From NCBI GenBank assembly GCA_032821775.1, contig JAVLRN010000012.1:1984001-2048000 (forward strand): a stretch of DNA of 64,000 nucleotides, written 5' to 3'. The stretch is from Sanguinoderma infundibulare. Its lineage: Eukaryota; Basidiomycota; Agaricomycetes; Polyporales; Polyporaceae. The position numbers and the translations under genes were made by a program. Positions 1 through 11,346 of the stretch are shown piece by piece. The stretch's first letter is position 1. Each line of letters opens with the position of its first letter. The notes below the pieces were generated by a model. That model saw only the letters and a list, made by a program, of their open reading frames with translations, had not been told where the DNA came from and searched no databases.

Positions 1-629
1 GGAGAACTGGACGGACTGGTGCTTGGCAATGGCAGCAGCTTTCGCACCTTTCTCGTAGACCTTGGACTCGCTCTTCTCCACCTGCGTCACCGCCTTTGAC
101 GCGACCGACTTGACCTTGTCCCTGCCCTGTTCCAGCACGTGCTTCGCCTGCTCCTTCGTCTTCTCCAAGGCATCCTTCGCATTGTCCCTGTTGAACAGGG
201 CAATGAGGTTGTTGAAGAGCTCCTGCGAGACGACGACAACGTTCTGGCCGGCTGAGACAACATCGTCCACGGTGAGGTTATCCCATTCGTGGTCCTCCGC
301 ATACTGCAGGAAAGACGCGCCAAAGGGGACCTGCTCGACGAATATCTGGCGGTACTGAGGGACTTGGAACGAGACGAAGGCGCTGCCGACGTAGAAGGTA
401 GAGACACCCGCGGCGGTGTAGAAGACTAATCTCCGCACGACGCTTTTGGTTTTCTTGGGCGGCGCTGGGGGCGGCTCGGTCGCAAACCTCTATGCGCTCG
501 TCGCTGTCAGAGACGTAGCAGACACACGAGCGAGAGGACGAGAGAGAGACTCACGCGACGGACGACCCGTACCGCAGCCCTGCCCGAAGGTGCCCCAACC
601 GCCCTCGAGACAGGAAGAGCACGCAGCAT
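1..629 (-). CDS. MIC60: MICOS subunit MIC60 (mitofilin), N-terminal part
   Basis: MIC60 is the inner-membrane organiser of mitochondrial crista junctions. The gene runs off the left edge, so only about the first 190 residues are present. Exon 1 (629-555) encodes a 25-residue, Arg-rich, acid-free presequence starting MLRALPVSRA. A 65-nt intron (554-490, GTGAGT...TAG) follows. Exon 2 continues in frame with RFATEPPP, a likely processing region, then a hydrophobic segment (LVFYTAAGVSTFYVG). After it comes the family-typical intermembrane start (VEQVPFGASFLQYAED) and a Lys/Glu/Ala-rich stretch that looks like the beginning of the coiled coil. The start was chosen because it gives a clean presequence and splices in frame; a longer upstream frame opening at 766 does not. 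The gene is divergent from ATG22, with 325 bp between the start codons. The family assignment rests on the spliced N-terminus only. Confidence 0.85.
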
Positions 630-799
630 GCGTGAGTGTAGTGTGGTGGCGGCCGACGTGGTGTCGGGGATGTGTGAAGCAGCGAGCGGACACGGATGCG
701 CGTTGTCCTCCCCGTCCCGAGCCGGACGAAATCGGATTTGCAGCTTAGTTGTATTTTCCGGCGCATAACCCTGCCTTACACGACCAGTAATCCTTATGT

Positions 800-825
800 G
801 GATAGATAAGCGTCCTTATCTATGC
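800..825. promoter_or_regulatory. Inverted pair of GATA-factor sites in the MIC60/ATG22 promoter
   Basis: A perfect 9-bp inverted repeat (ATAGATAAG at 802-810, CTTATCTAT at 815-823) with a 4-bp spacer lies in the 325-bp region between the divergent MIC60 and ATG22 starts. Each arm contains a core GATAAG site. Fungal GATA factors, which mediate nitrogen and iron responses, bind such motifs, often in pairs, and autophagy genes are known GATA targets in yeast. That this pair is functional, and which gene it serves, is inference. Confidence 0.4.
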
Positions 826-954
826 CACTTGGCGGTCAAAAGTCACTCGAAATCCCCAGGTCCTGACAATGACGACCCGAAAGATGCCCGTGGAGCTGGC
901 GGCGTCTGGCTGCCCTTTGGACTGCTCTCTATCGCTCGGAGTGCATCCTGAACC

Positions 955-3462
955 ATGGCGGAGAACACGGAGACTGTGGAAGACGTCAAGCTCCCCATAG
1001 CTGACGCTGATCGAGCAGAAACGGCCTCGGTGCGTCGGTGGGCGACCACCCGCGTCGAGCTATGGGCATTCTATGTCTATTACATCGTAAGCCAGCAGGA
1101 TTCCATGTTTCCCTCGGCTTCGAGAGCTGATCGTCGCTCGTACCTTCTCCTCAGGGCAACAATGGTCTCTCTGGGTTCAACTTCGGGCCATCCCAGTTCC
1201 AGAATCTGCTCTTCCTCGCAGGATATGACCCCAGCAAGCCAGCATTCACCGCGCCTTGCGAGGCGGGCACGGATTGCGTCCTGCCATATCTTGGGCGCGT
1301 CCGAGATGGTTCGTGCCTGAACTCAAAATATGGCTCATGCCACTCACGATCTCTGCTCTAATCGCACGCAGTGAACTCGATTGTGCTACTCACCAACGGT
1401 ATCAGCTTCGCGCTGCAAGCTGTCGTCTTGATCATCATCGGTGCATGGGCTGACTACGGTAGCTGGCGGTATGTCGACTCCTGCTCAGAAGACGCCCAGC
1501 AGTTGTTGACAGGGTGTGCTCGGCAGACCAAACATCACCATTTTCTTCACCATTCTTGCCGTGGCAGTGTCATTCGCATGGCTAGCCGTCGACGATCCCT
1601 CTCGATGGGAAGCGGGTGTTGCGCTTTACATCCTAGGTCGTAAGTGGAGGTCAATTTATGTCGCAAAGACCCCGTACTTACATGGCGTCGAATAACTAGT
1701 CATCACGTACCAGGTTGGTTTATGTGTCATGTCCGCCGTTTGCAATTGTTGACGAGATTTCAGTGCGCTTTGACATTTTGGACAGCTGCGTTCCCCGGGT
1801 TAGCTCGTGATCTGCCGAACGTACAACAGTCCGCTGCTCGAGTCGATTCGGAAGAAAAAAGGTGTCGTAATTCCTGAATGCGCATATGGGCTCTACACTT
1901 ACCCCATGGGTAGCGTACAAGACCATGCGAACCTAGAGTCAATGGAAAGAAACCGCATATCGAACGTCTCCTTCGCCGTCTCCTCCGGAGGAGAAATCAT
2001 CATCCTAGCCGTCATGGTCGGCATCCTCAAGGGTCTCAACTCCGACGCCAGCACCCAAAACAACACGAAAGCGTTCAGCGTTCTCATCGCATTTTCCGGC
2101 GGTGTCTGGCGTATGTACCAACAGTCGTCATGCTTGCTACTGATGGCGAACGCCATCGCCCGTAGTGCTCTGTGCCTTGCCCTGGTTCTTCCTGGAGAAG
2201 CGTCGTCCTGGTCTCGCCCTGCCTCCAGGCGCGTCCATGTTGACCATCGGCTTCAAGCAGACATATGTCGCGCTCCGGGAGTGTATGAGGCTCAAGCAAA
2301 CATTCACATACCTTATTTTTTACTTCTTGATGTACGTTGCTCAGTCACGCCCTTCGTGAGAGCTTTATGCTGAAAATGTTTCCAGGGGTGACGTTCTCAA
2401 TACAACAGTGTGAGTAGCATAACGACCTAGCCTCCGCGTGGCGTTTAACCTTTCCACAGAACAGTCATAGGAACACTACAAAACAGGTCAGTCGCGTTCG
2501 ATCGAGATGCTTCGAGGTCCCATTCTGACTATGGCAACAGTATCGTATCCTACTCAACGCTCCAGCTCACCCTTCTCTTGATAGTCGGCATCGTGACACA
2601 AGGGCTAGGCATATAGTGAGCTTCTTTTCCCTTGCGTGGAAGACGTGGTGTGTGGACATCGAAGTTTACGCTGGACCCAGCTTGTTCTGGCTCGTGCAGA
2701 AGCGCTTCCAGATCCCGACGAAGACGGTTCGTGCCCACGACGTTTAGGCTCCTCATTATTCGAGTGACGTAATGACAGAAGCATAGATGCTCTGCTTCAA
2801 CGTGTTCTGGATCCTCATCCTCACCGTCTGGGGCCTCATCGGGATCCACACCGACAAGTTTGGTTTCAAACACGTTTGGGAGATATGGTACGACTTCTCC
2901 TTCCCGCAACGATCGTAGCAGGCGCACCAGCTCACATTCTCGTTCACAAGGCTATACCAGGCGTACTATGGCCTGATGGTCTGCCCGTGGTACGCATACA
3001 GCCAGACCATGATCAGCGAAGTCTCCCCGCTGCCCCAGATGTACGCACACTATCTCGGCGCTCTCCCGATCCTCGTCCCTTCTAGCCCGAGAAGCTGACC
3101 CTAGCCTCGCGCTCATCGTGCGCCACTCGACACAGGTTCCTCTTCTTCGCGCTCTTCTCCGTCGTGGGCAAGACGTCAGCGTTCATCGGGCCCCTGGTCT
3201 CCTCGGCTATCATCACCGCGTCAGGCAACAACGACAACTATCCGTTCGTCTTCTTGTTCACCCTGTGCGTCGCGCGCGTTTTCTCTCGTTCGCCTTCTAG
3301 CCCGGGATGGCTGACGGTCTGGCCCTGCGCTTTTCCCATCGTAGCGGGGCGCTGAGCACGATATTCTTGTACTTCGTGGACGTCGAGAAGAGCAGGAAAG
3401 AGTGCGAGGAGTTCATTATCGCCGAGTCCAAGCGCGAGGCGTTCGGGGACACCGCGCCGTGA
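955..3462 (+). CDS. ATG22: Autophagy-related protein 22, vacuolar amino-acid effluxer
   Basis: ATG22 is an MFS-type vacuolar membrane protein that, in yeast, exports amino acids released by autophagic breakdown. The model has 16 exons: 955-1086, 1155-1308, 1372-1468, 1527-1639, 1700-1713, 1764-1861, 1914-2110, 2166-2331, 2386-2409, 2460-2486, 2541-2615, 2681-2726, 2787-2887, 2951-3040, 3136-3264 and 3345-3462. Together they give 526 residues with the frame intact. Recognisable family blocks are ELWAFYVYYIG at the N-terminus, a long hydrophilic loop followed by ESMERNRISNVSFAV, FKQTYVALRE, VSYSTLQLTL, AYYGLMVCPWYAYSQTMISE and SVVGKTSAFIGP. About 12 hydrophobic segments are visible. Exon 5 is only 14 nt. 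The gene shares a promoter region with MIC60. Orthology is well supported; the transport role is inferred from yeast. Confidence 0.9.
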
Positions 3463-5029
3463 GACGTTCCAAGCGGTTGCGGTGGCGTGCTTTCACGATT
3501 CGTGCAGATTTGGAACGCGCGCCAGGCCGAGCGGCTTTACTACCCTGTCACGAACCTTTGCTACCGAACCACGCTTCCCGCCAGGTGCACTCAACGGATA
3601 CCCGCTGTCCCGCGAAAGCCTTGACGTCGCCGGCTGAAATACCTAGGTCACAAGTTACACAAGTTCCACTGCGTCCGCGGGAGCCCGCGATATTAGGGTT
3701 GCGGTCCCGGATTTCTCGGGGAGATGCGGATGCCTCAGTGGTCATGCCGAGCCATCTGCCATTCGCTGGACGTCATGGTTCATCACACGAGGGACAAGGG
3801 TTCGCACTCAGGAGATCTCATCTGACAGCCTCGTTGCTGGGAAGGTACCGGTGAGGCACCTCAACTGACTGAACCCTTGGTGCAGGTCAACCCCGCAGGT
3901 CACGCGCGTCGGCGAGTCGATAACCTAGTGGGTTCAGTCATCCTTGGCTAGCGTCTGGCGTCGACGTCTGCCTCGCCTTTCGATAAAGCGATACGAGAGG
4001 CGGAGTTCGAGAAGCAGACGTCCGCAGCGGACAATGGAACCGGTGAGTTCGTGAAGGTTCGAGTAGCTGTTCTCACCGCGAAGTACCTGTGAGATCTATG
4101 CGAGAGAAGTTTTACCGCAATGTCGTCAGCATGCGCAGGGGGGCTTAGAACGGCGTTTCTGTTAGTGAACACAACATAACTACGTATAGCAAGTCACGGA
4201 TCTAACGCTGAGCGCACTCACGATGGTCAAACGGTTTGCAAATGCTGCTCTGACGCCACGGCTGGCGCGTCCGGGAATCCGGGGGAGCATGCTCATGCGA
4301 TCCAGAGAACCGAGGCGCGAGAAACAATGAAGAAACCAGTCCGGTGTTGGACGCACCCAAACTGCTCCCAAGGTTTGGGAGTGAATTGCGGGGAGGGGTT
4401 CGATGGGCATGTGAGCATGGTTCGATCCAAATGTTACCGTCCTCTTGGTGCTTATCTGCTGAACATCGTGCCATCTTGCACCGGTGTCAGTGCCACTCGC
4501 CGGCGGGGGCGAGTGGTGGCCACGGACTGGGGAAAGGGTCACCGCTCTCCAGGCGATCGACATCGTCACGATGAACGATACCACTGTTGCCTGTCTAGTA
4601 ATTCGCGATCGGTAATGCAGATTGTGTACAAGCTATGAGACAGCTAGCCGCAACCCAGGTGTTCGCTAAACCACGAAAGTGACGGCAGAGGATGGCAGTC
4701 GATCAACAGAGGCTATCACGCGGCCGGTGGAAAGGGGTTTCGGAATCTGCAGATCTGCGTCGCTGAGATCAGGCTGCGGGGTAAGACGTTGCGAGCGCGG
4801 CAAGGGTCCGGTTGCAAGGTGGACAGACTCGGTATGCGGTTGGTATGCTGGAAGGAGGGCGTCCACGGTGACCCGGGCGGAGGCACAGAAGGCCGGGAGG
4901 CTGGAGCGTGATGGAGGAGAGCAAGAGAAGGGCGGCGAGTGCCGAGTCTGGTTGGAGTCATGGATTGGGTGGGGCAGCTGAGCTTGGGGCAGTCAGGGTC
5001 CATTCGATCGGAGTTTGGACGCAGTGCAA
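3463..5029. other. Intergenic region without a recognised gene
   Basis: About 1.6 kb separates the ATG22 stop from the TATA box of the next gene. Open frames on both strands are short, arginine-rich and lack family motifs or consistent splice signals. A direct tRNA or repeat signature was not seen. The first part presumably holds the ATG22 3' UTR. Confidence 0.5.
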
Positions 5030-5035
5030 TATAAG
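5030..5035 (+). promoter_or_regulatory. Probable TATA box
   Basis: TATAAG sits 108 bp upstream of the ATG at 5138, followed by a pyrimidine-rich stretch (5058-5100). This is a common arrangement for a fungal transcription start and 5' UTR. Confidence 0.4.
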
Positions 5036-5137
5036 CCCAGGCTGCTCTCCACATCCTAATCCCTTCTCTCCTACTCTTACGCTCCCTCTCCGTCTTGCAT
5101 TCTGTCCTTGCATTCTGAATACACACTGCGCTGCACA

Positions 5138-5943
5138 ATGTCCTCCGACGACAAGCACATCCCCCGCTCGCTTCCCATCCCGATCGCCGACGGCCGTCGC
5201 CGCTCGGGCTCAGACTCGGACTCGAGCACAGACTCGGGATCTACCTCCCCCGCATCTCCCGTGCCAACTCCAGCATCGGGCACTCTACCCCGCATCTCGC
5301 CCATCAGCCCGTCCACTTCGCCAATACTCTCGTACTTCCTGAGCAACCAGTCGCCCAAGTCTCCGTCGTCCACCTTCCCGTTCAGGAGGTCCATGGCGGG
5401 GCCGCCTCTTTTCGAAGGTGCGCTGCCGACGCGTCTATTCACGTGATTGAACTTTGAGCTTACCGGAATCACAGACGATGATCTGTTCGAGGCGGACAAG
5501 CCCATTCGGCATGGGCGTCGCGCAAGTGCTGCTGCCTGGCCGGGGCACGACCGGTTCCCGCCTGTCGTCCCATTGCCCAGTGATCAGCAGGAGCGCGCCG
5601 CCGGTCTGCTCCGTCGCCTCTCTTTGGGAGGGAACGCTCCTAAGGTAAGTCGCCGATCGCGTAAGCCTCCGTATCGCTCTGGTGAACATTGGTCATCCGC
5701 GTTCCATAGCCCCCCGTGGCCCCCGTTCCGAAGCAGACGGCGACGAACGCCATCGGATCTTCGCAGGCGCCTCGCAGCAAGACGCCTCCGGACCTCTCTT
5801 CCAAAGCTGCCGGCGCAGCTCCTACTTCGATGCGCAAGGCTCGGAGAGCGAACACTTTGTCTCCAGGCACGCCTCGCCCACCTAGAGCACCCTCGCCCAT
5901 GGGCGAGAGGATTCTGAAGGGGCATTTCGACGGGTTCAACTAG
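5138..5943 (+). CDS. Ser/Pro-rich disordered protein, function unknown
   Basis: I do not recognise a domain. A three-exon model fits: exon 1 from ATG 5138 to about 5415, exon 2 from about 5475 to 5645 after a CAG acceptor, and exon 3 from about 5711 to the TAG at 5941-5943. It gives a protein of roughly 200 residues. The N-terminal half is an Asp/Ser run followed by many Ser-Pro and Thr-Pro dipeptides, plausible sites for proline-directed kinases. Two compact blocks stand out from the low-complexity background: ERAAGLLRRLSLGG in exon 2 and PMGERILKGHFDGFN at the very C-terminus. Such islands are what one expects of conserved short motifs in an otherwise unstructured protein. A TATA box and pyrimidine-rich leader precede the gene. 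A short regulatory phosphoprotein is possible but unproven. Confidence 0.65.
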
Positions 5944-7423
5944 ACGTCGAGCGGAGCGCCATCTATTCCTCCTAGCTCCGTCGCCCGTCGCCTCCACTGG
6001 TCTCGCATTCGCTTGAACTCTACCCGCATCACATGCTATAGACCGCGCCCAGTCCGTGCGCTGTACTATATTGTATCGCCGCAAAACGCACGGGGGCATG
6101 GCTGGGATAATTCGATTGCATACGCGCGTCGTTCTGCTGAGCGAGTCGCTGGTGTATCATACTTCGTCCTTGCGCGCCGTGGTTGGTCTGGCCACAGGGT
6201 CGATCGCTGCGTGTGCGGGAGGCTGGCAGGGCTCTGTTCGCCTCGGCACCGTCTGGCCGCACGTTCGAGGGGCGCGCAGAAAATGTTTTGTTGGTTATCG
6301 CACAGGCGATCGTGTACGAGAGTGTAATATTTCGGCTTCTTCTCTTGTCCTCCCCTTTTCGCTTTCAGTATGGACTCCCCGCTGTTGACCGGTCGTTGTT
6401 AGCCTTCGTTATATCAGAATACGCACTTTTGAGGCATTCGTTGTATAGCATTGTAACAGTATATTCCCCATCTCGGCATCCAGCGAAATATACCATAGTA
6501 CGCACCAGGGTTCTGGAAGGGATGCGGTTGCATGATTGAGATGAGACGTGGGCAAGGGAACGTGCGCTGGTTCAGGTTCATCTCTCAAGATCGGGACTGG
6601 GCCTGTTAGGAGTCGTGTGTAGACGAATCGGTGGGAATAGTTTGAAGGCTCCCGGGTCCGAGACGGGCGGATTTCGTCTTAGCTCCGATCGAACAGCTAC
6701 AGCACCTACATACGTCATTTGGGTCTTCTTATTGAGACATTCAGGAGGCTGGTAGCACGTTCCCCTCAGGCTTGGCAAACATCGGGCGTCTCTATTACCA
6801 TATTGGGCGGCAATATTAAATCGATGCCTTCCGACGGAAGTCCTCCTTCTTTCAACTCGCTGCTCCTACAGTGCTGCCTACAGTGCTGCCTACTGTGCTG
6901 GGAAGGAGAATGCCGAAGGCAGATGGGATAGCAAAGGGTTCCTGCATTTCCATCTAGTCTGACCGACCTTCTTGGACACGTATCAATGCCGCACGAACGA
7001 CGCCATCATAAACTTGACGATGTGAGCCAAAAACCCAACCTTGCACACTTGGATGGGAACGAAATGTTTGATGCATGGTTGCACGCGAAGTCGCGGAGAC
7101 AAGGTCTGCCGTGTTCATGCAGTGGGCATCTTCGGCGGTCGCAATCAAAGCCATATTACAAGCGAGCTTACTCCACGTCATCACCCAGTAAAACCAGTAA
7201 GTAACGCAAGTAAATGAAAGTAAGCAAAGGTTTTAAACTCCGATTACCACAGTGTTGCGCAACGCCGGAAGCGGTCTGATCTCAACTTGTTTACGACCCC
7301 CTGCCATCGTTTCCACTTACTTGCTCATTCCACACTCATCATCGCTGCTCTCGCCGGCGAGGGCGACCTGCCTCTCAGTGCTTTTTGTTCGTGCGTGCAC
7401 AAGATCAGCCATCTAGAACGCCA
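5944..7423. other. Intergenic region with a small tandem repeat
   Basis: No convincing coding exon was found in this 1.5 kb. The only visible structure is a triplicated 12-bp unit at 6865-6900. The segment just before 7424 must contain the promoter and leader of the next gene; no clear TATA box was seen. Confidence 0.5.
6865..6900. repeat. 12-bp tandem repeat, three copies
   Basis: Three adjacent 12-bp units (CCTACAGTGCTG twice, then a copy with a single change, CCTACTGTGCTG). It is a small minisatellite in noncoding DNA. Confidence 0.75.
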
Positions 7424-9168
7424 ATGTACGCTCCCCCTTCCGCCTTGATCGACCTACCGTGATCTGCATCGTGATTGACCCCCGCCTCCCCCGCTGCAGG
7501 CCGCTCCCCGACGAACGTCCACGTCAAAGCGTTGCCAATCTCATCGGGCGTTTCGAGCAGCAGAACAAGAAGCAGCAGACCACCGCCGCCGTCCCGCCCC
7601 GGTCGTCGAGCGTAACTTCGCAGAATACAGGAGATGCGGCCAAGGAGGAACTGAGGGAGAAGCGGGAATGGCCCCCAAAGCCCAGGGCTCCGATTGTCGC
7701 GAGCGGGTTCGAGACGAAGGTGGAGACCACGACCAAGTCCCCAGAGCCCCCCGCACCTCCGTCGCTACCAGAGCCCGAGGCGGCACCCGTCGCTGCACCA
7801 GAGGCTCCCCCTGAACCGGAACCAGCAGTGGAAGAAAAGGCCGCGGAGCCGACTCTTGTCTCCTCTGATAAGGTTGCCTCTCCAACTCCTCCGTCCCCGA
7901 AGAAATCCGGGGCCACCGCCAAGCCCGCATCCGCGCGTCCGTCTGGCACCACCTCACGCACGCCCGGCACCCCGTCAAAGACCCGTGAGGGCAGGCCGAG
8001 CACCGTGAGCGCGAAGCCCGCCGCGCGCACGCCAGCCAAATCGCCGCCGTCGTCGTTCCATCCCGCTTTGTCCACCTCCGCGGTCTCCCTCCCGTCCGTG
8101 GCGAAGGTGAAGGCTACGCCGCCGCGGTCCAGGCCGTCCTCGCGAGCATCGGCCACGCCCGCGCGGCCAAAGACCCCGTCCGCGTCCGCGTCTCGGCCGA
8201 AGACCCCGGCGAGCACGACGACGTCGCCGAAGCCAAAGGGCGCACCGTCGACCGGCCTGTTCGCACCGACCGCGTCGTCGCTCGCGCGCGCGCGCAGCAA
8301 CGAGCCGCCGCCGCCGCCCGCCCGGAAGCCGACGGCGTCGAAGGAGGTGCTGGAGCGGCTGAGCAAGCCGACGGCGGCGAGCATGTCCAAGGCTCGTGCG
8401 CCGACCTTGCCTCCGCTTCCGCCCGCCAAGGCTGTCCCTGCGAAGACGGCGGCGACGAAGACGACCACGACGACGGCCACTCGCGGGGCCGCTCCTGCGA
8501 CTCGAGGGGCGCACAGTGCTGTCAAGCCGAAGGCCGCCGTTGCTGGGGCGAAGCCGAAGGACGGCAAGGCGAAAGCCGCGCCTGCAACGGTTGCCGCTGC
8601 TGCTGCTGGGGCTGCCGTCGCCGTCGCCGCTCACGAAGACGAGGTCGAGCACCGCGAGGAGGAGGTCGCGCACGAGCATGAGGAGTCGGGTGGTACTTTG
8701 GTCGATGAAGCCGAGCATGTGAAGCACCATGAGGAGCCCGAGGAGATGCACGAAGGCGAGGAACACGTCGAGGAGCACCATGCAGAGGAGCATCACGAAG
8801 AGGAGCAACACGAGATTCACTACGAAGAACCGCACGCGGAGGAGGAACCTGCAGAGGAGGTTGTCCCAGAGCGTGAGCCGGAGGAGCCTGTTGAGGAGGC
8901 TGAGGAGTATCAAGTCGAGACTGAGGAGCACCGTGAAGAGTCACACACCGCGGACGATATACCCGCCGCTTCCCCGGAACCCGAGGGAGAGGCCGCCACG
9001 AGCGAGTCCGGGAGTCACGTAGACACCGAGTCCGACACTGTCGCCGGATCTGTCGCTGCAGACAAGTCTGGTAACGATCTCGAGGATATGGTCAAGCTCC
9101 TCGAGTTCACCCCTGCGCCGCGCCCGGTCATCCCCGACGAAGTCGCCGACATCCCAGACGAGGACTGA
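7424..9168 (+). CDS. Pro/Ala-rich protein with His/Glu-rich region, unknown function
   Basis: The start codon appears split by an intron. AT at 7424-7425 is followed by an intron (7426-7499, GTACGC...CTGCAG), and the G at 7500 completes ATG, giving MPLPDERPRQSVANL. The alternative ATG at 7459 lies inside that intron. The remaining 556 residues are one open exon. The first 30 residues carry a compact block (SVANLIGRFEQQNKK). Next comes a long basic Pro/Ala/Ser/Thr region with many Thr-Pro and Lys-Thr-Pro motifs. A strongly acidic His/Glu repeat region lies at about residues 380-490, and the C-terminus ends LEDMVKLLEF...DEVADIPDED. The block pattern, conserved ends with a disordered middle, suggests a scaffold or cytoskeleton-associated protein. 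His/Glu runs can bind metals. Neither role is shown. GC content is very high, so long frames on the opposite strand (for example 7524-8567) are shadows. Confidence 0.7.
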
Positions 9169-9741
9169 GACGGATGTGGGTGGATATGGTAGATTGGAAT
9201 GGGTTATATGGGCTTGGGTTTGACGAAGTGGGTAGCGTGCCTCACTTCGCTCTTGGATTCGATGTCAGGTGTCATGGAGATGTATTTTGAAGCTGGTTGT
9301 CCTCGAACGTGTTCCCTTTTCACCTCTCTTGTCCGTCGCCTTTCCACTCTCTCTCCGGCCATCCGTATTTTATTGATCGATCAACCACTCATGCTCTAAC
9401 TTACAGACCATCTTTATTTGAATACCAATACCCCGACCTCCCCAAATCTCGCTCAACTCGTTCTTCGTCTTCTCTTCCTTGACCCATGTGCTGCCTCTGC
9501 GGCTCTGCCTCTGCTATCTGACCCCTCCATGTCTGATACGGCTTCATTTACGCCCGCTTTCGTTTCTCCGCCATCACCCTCGTTAAGGTTACGAATATAT
9601 ACGTTTAGCTCGGGTTGCTTCCAGAGTCTTTCGCTGCGGCACGCATTTATACGGTCTCGCGAGTCCGTGGTTACCAGTGTACCTGACGTATAGTGTTGAA
9701 GAGCAATGAAACGGGGCCACTAGAACTTCGGAACTCCGTTC
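9169..9741. other. 3' flank between the His/Glu-rich gene and the transposon
   Basis: About 570 bp of AT-richer sequence that probably contains the 3' UTR of the upstream gene. No domain-bearing frame was found. Confidence 0.5.
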
Positions 9742-9749
9742 ATTCCACC

Positions 9750-9764
9750 TAGGGCTCCGCACCG
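9750..9764 (+). repeat. Left terminal inverted repeat of hAT-like element
   Basis: Fifteen bases matching the right end exactly in inverted orientation. The flanking ATTCCACC is the left copy of the target-site duplication. Confidence 0.85.
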
Positions 9765-11346
9765 CACGTATTACGGTACGGCGTCAAAATGCCGGGACAA
9801 AATACGTGACGCCCGTCATTTTGCCGGTCGTCATCGCTTAGATCTCGGTATGATTACGGGTACGTTACGATTACGGGGTCGTAATTACGGGTACGGTACG
9901 GGCAGTTGAATACATCTGTTGAACGCCATACGGCGTCTATGTAGCGAAGACACGGAACTGCTTGACGGCGGCCTTGAGGTCCTCTCGGGACAAAAGAAGC
10001 CTCTGCTTCACATCAGGAAAAATCCACCTGGCTCCAGAGTACTCTCGAGGCTCGAAAGGAGGGATAGTGTGAGAGTAAGGTCCCCTTTATGTAGTAGTCG
10101 ATAGTCTTTATGCGCGGCTCTCGAGTACTCGGTAGACCTACGATAGACGCTGATAGACACCCCGAGACGTTGTAGTACGCCCATAATTCCTGTTGCTCCG
10201 CTCGGATTCCAGTCGCACACTCAGAATGAAATGGAAATCAAATATTAATTTTATTGTCTGAGAACCTGCTACATGCACAGAGATGATACATGGTATACTG
10301 TAGGCGACAGCAAATCCTTGCATAGTGAACACCATGCACGTACTGGGATGACACAGCACACCAGAGCACAGACTCACCGGAATGATGCCTATGACACACA
10401 GGGTGAAGCAGCTGCTGCTAGTTCCCCTCAGCCACCAGTCAGTCAAGCCTCAGCGGGAAGAATTCAAGGGAATTGCCGTGATAACCGTGGCCGATTGTAT
10501 GTTCTCCGATGTAGCAAGGGTCAGGAGAGGCAGAAGCAGACCCTACCCGAGCACGTTTAACGTCATGCTGTTGGGGAGAGCCTGAATGCTTCCTCTCTTG
10601 CTTCATGTTCGAACTGAAAGGTCTAGCTTCGGACTTTAGTCAGTCCGGAGGCATGATGTCCTGCGCTTGAAGAACATCTGGAGGGGAAACAGACCATTGA
10701 AGCTCACGGAAAGGAATGCAGCAAGCGATACATACCACGAGCCCTGTAACAAAAGATGAACGTCGCGAAATGCCCTCAAAGGGGTCTATTAGGTCATTGC
10801 ACATCATCTGCGTGTATGGCTGAGCAAATGAGCCCGCACCCAGCCCACCAACCGAACGTGAGGGTGAACGAAGCGGAGCCGGGTCCGGCAAGTGTAAGCA
10901 GACGCATCGCAGGACCTTCTTGTGCTGTTGCGCCACACCAATCCGGAGTCGAGGCGCGATATTTGTGGAATAGAAGAGGAAAATACCTAAAACTACGCGT
11001 GCTGTTCTGGCCCCGACCAGGATCCATGTTGCCACGCTAGTGAAACAGGGAGCCCAAATACTCACCGCAGTAGGGCCAGACATAGCGGGAGAGGCGCAGA
11101 GTTGAGCCTGTTGGCCTTCGGAATGATAAACACATAGCAAGAGTGAAGTATAATAACATAGATTCGGCTTGACTGTAGGCCTGGCGGTCAGGAGAATTAC
11201 GCGTAATGACGGGATGACGGCGGTTAAAAGACGGGAAAATGACGATTACGGCGCCCTGGTGACGGGGCGCTTACGGATGGGTGGGAACCGTGTTACGTGC
11301 CGACCGTAATTGACCGCAACCGTAATTACGGTCGTCTTTGACGGTA

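Noticed and set aside
7524..8931. Long minus-strand frames (347 and 318 codons) opposite the Pro/Ala-rich gene
   Set aside because: Low-complexity antisense of a very GC-rich coding exon; no family signal.
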